Positions 7,047 to 8,037 of a stretch of 8,037 bases of DNA are shown here, piece after piece (position 1 is the first letter of the stretch; every line of letters starts with the position of its first letter). The notes under the pieces were generated by a model. That model made no database searches. It saw nothing but the letters and a program-made list of their open reading frames with translations, and was not told where the DNA came from. Source of the DNA: Bacteroidota bacterium (GTDB taxonomy: Bacteria; Bacteroidota; Bacteroidia; Bacteroidales; JADFUO01). A program made the position numbers and the translations under genes. The stretch spans positions 1-8,037 of the forward strand of contig JADFUO010000187.1 of the NCBI GenBank assembly GCA_015222115.1, written 5' to 3'.

Positions 7047-7988
7047 TTATCCTCCTGTATTTAAATCTTTTTCCGGTTTTTTTTCAATATTTTTTGCCTC
7101 TGTTGTCACAGTTTCTATTTTTTGTTTTTCCATAACTTTTTCCGGTTTTGGTTTTCTCGGTGGAAAATTCAGCTCATGGATGGCTCCTGTCGGACATTCT
7201 TCAACACATTTTCTGCAAAGCTTACATTTTTCATAATCAATATATGCAAGGTTGTTCTTCATAGTTATAGCATCAAACTTGCAAACATTATAACATTTAC
7301 TACAACCGATACATGCCACCTTGCAATTTTTCCTTGCAACTCCACCTTTTTCTTCATTGATACATGATACAAAAATCCGCCTGCTTTTTTTACCAACATT
7401 CCTGAGTTCAATAATATTTCTCGGGCAAGCTTCAACACATGCACCGCAAGCAACGCATTTTTCCTCAATTATCACAGGCAAACCAGTTTCTTTGTCCATA
7501 TACATTGCATCAAACTTACAGGCAACAACACAATCTCCCAATCCCAGGCAACCATAAGGGCAGCCATTTTCTCCCGCATATAAATTATTTGCAAATACAC
7601 ATGTTGCAGGTCCGTCGTAATTAACTTTTTTCGGGGCATTTGCTTTTGACCCTGAACAGCGTAACACCGCCACCATCGGTTCTTTTTCCTCAGCTTCCAA
7701 ACCAAGAATTTCTGCAACTTTGCTCATAACCTCATTGCCTCCGACAGGGCAATTTAAGCCTTCAATATTTTTATCCTTATTACTTTTATTAACCAATGCC
7801 TCGGCAAAATTTCTGCAACCCGGAAAACCACATCCACCACAATTAGCCGACGGCAAAACTTCCTCAACAATATCAATCTTCGGGTCTTCAATAACCTTGA
7901 ACTTTTTGGCAATAAAAAACAAAATAACCGCAGCAGCTAAACCTATAGCACTTAAAGAAATTACTGCATAAATTACTATATCATTCAC
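7047..7988 (-). CDS. rnfB: Rnf complex polyferredoxin subunit RnfB (GTG start)
   Basis: The 313-residue protein has an N-terminal membrane anchor (about 4-27), then an Fe-S domain with Cys50, 53, 58 and 80 (ANCGGCGFPGC), then four ferredoxin-like motifs: Cys143/147/153/157 (unusual C-x3-C-x5-C-x3-C spacing), Cys178/181/184/188, Cys226/229/232/236 and Cys255/258/261/265. With Cys111, 130, 209 and 222 there are 24 cysteines, enough for six [4Fe-4S] clusters. It is the entry point for electrons from reduced ferredoxin. A Lys/Glu/Pro-rich, probably disordered tail covers about 277-313. The GTG at 7988-7986 is the only plausible start: it gives the family N-terminus directly before the anchor, and the overlapping ATG at 7984 is out of frame. 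A stop lies six codons upstream. It is the first gene of the rnfBCDGEA operon. Confidence 0.96.
   Translation of the reverse strand: MNDIVIYAVISLSAIGLAAAVILFFIAKKFKVIEDPKIDIVEEVLPSANCGGCGFPGCRNFAEALVNKSNKDKNIEGLNCPVGGNEVMSKVAEILGLEAEEKEPMVAVLRCSGSKANAPKKVNYDGPATCVFANNLYAGENGCPYGCLGLGDCVVACKFDAMYMDKETGLPVIIEEKCVACGACVEACPRNIIELRNVGKKSRRIFVSCINEEKGGVARKNCKVACIGCSKCYNVCKFDAITMKNNLAYIDYEKCKLCRKCVEECPTGAIHELNFPPRKPKPEKVMEKQKIETVTTEAKNIEKKPEKDLNTGG
7051..7056 (-). promoter_or_regulatory. Shine-Dalgarno AGGAGG of rnfC, inside the end of rnfB
   Basis: On the minus strand AGGAGG (7056-7051) is followed by 9 bp and the TTG start of rnfC. The same bases encode the end of RnfB (Thr-Gly-Gly, stop). It supports the TTG start and coupling of rnfB and rnfC translation. 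No other gene start in the window has a comparable sequence, as expected in Bacteroidota, where Shine-Dalgarno motifs are rare. Confidence 0.6.
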
Positions 7989-8037
7989 CTTATTATTACT
8001 TGTTTAAATTTAAAATTTATCTTTATTATACTAATGC
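7989..8037 (-). other. AT-rich leader upstream of rnfB, cut by window edge
   Basis: Only 49 bp precede rnfB. They are almost pure A/T and include a perfect 12-bp palindrome TTTAAATTTAAA (8003-8014) and a poor -7-like TAAATTTT (8019-8012, minus strand) without a recognisable -33 TTG in range. The rnf promoter may be here or beyond the window. No Shine-Dalgarno sequence precedes the GTG. Confidence 0.35.

Noticed and set aside
7265..7717. Several Cys- or Lys-rich frames on both strands within rnfB
   Set aside because: They are shadows of the cysteine-dense RnfB frame; none has a coherent motif pattern.
2761..7988. Nqr (Na+-translocating NADH:quinone reductase) operon
   Set aside because: RnfB with its ferredoxin-like clusters, and RnfC with two C-terminal [4Fe-4S] motifs, are specific to Rnf; there is no nqrF or nqrA.
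1..8037. CRISPR array, tRNA, rRNA, transposon or defence system
   Set aside because: No regular spaced repeats, no recognisable RNA gene, no transposase or terminal inverted repeats, and nearly the whole window is filled by eight recognisable housekeeping or metabolic genes plus one gap of 159 bp.

Overview
The window is low-GC bacterial DNA that looks like Bacteroidota. The signs are protein signatures typical of that phylum (the FtsE type, the YDSHEYFTE-type glycosyltransferase), an almost complete lack of Shine-Dalgarno sequences, a TTG-N18-TAAATTTG promoter-like element, and the Rnf gene order rnfBCDGEA. A complete Rnf complex suggests an anaerobic or facultatively fermentative lifestyle. 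I cannot fix the genus from the sequence.

Left part, plus strand (1-1935): two overlapping GT4-like glycosyltransferase genes. The first has lost its 5' end to the window edge. They probably form the end of a surface-glycan (LPS, capsule or exopolysaccharide) cluster. The second gene runs tail-to-tail into the next gene on the minus strand with a 21-bp overlap.

Middle, minus strand (1915-2601): an FtsE-type ABC ATPase, the cytoplasmic partner of FtsX in control of cell-wall hydrolysis at division. No ftsX is present. The 159-bp gap upstream carries a good Bacteroidota-type promoter candidate.

Right part, minus strand (2761-7988): a complete and apparently intact six-gene operon, rnfB-rnfC-rnfD-rnfG-rnfE-rnfA, with gaps of 5, 5, 31, 46 and 35 bp. 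It encodes the ion-pumping ferredoxin:NAD+ oxidoreductase. RnfB (24 Cys, several [4Fe-4S] sites) takes electrons from ferredoxin. RnfC carries the NADH/FMN domain and two [4Fe-4S] motifs. RnfD and RnfG carry covalent-flavin motifs. RnfA and RnfE are paired six-helix membrane subunits, each with two membrane cysteines for the shared Fe-S centre. rnfB starts with GTG and rnfC with TTG; rnfC is the only gene here with a strong AGGAGG.

I see no mobile element, CRISPR array, tRNA or rRNA, and no clear undescribed system. This is mostly an ordinary housekeeping and energy-metabolism region. The points worth a second look are small: unusual starts, variant flavinylation motifs, a glycosyltransferase without the usual glutamate, a convergent overlap, and a promoter in the rnfA-ftsE gap.
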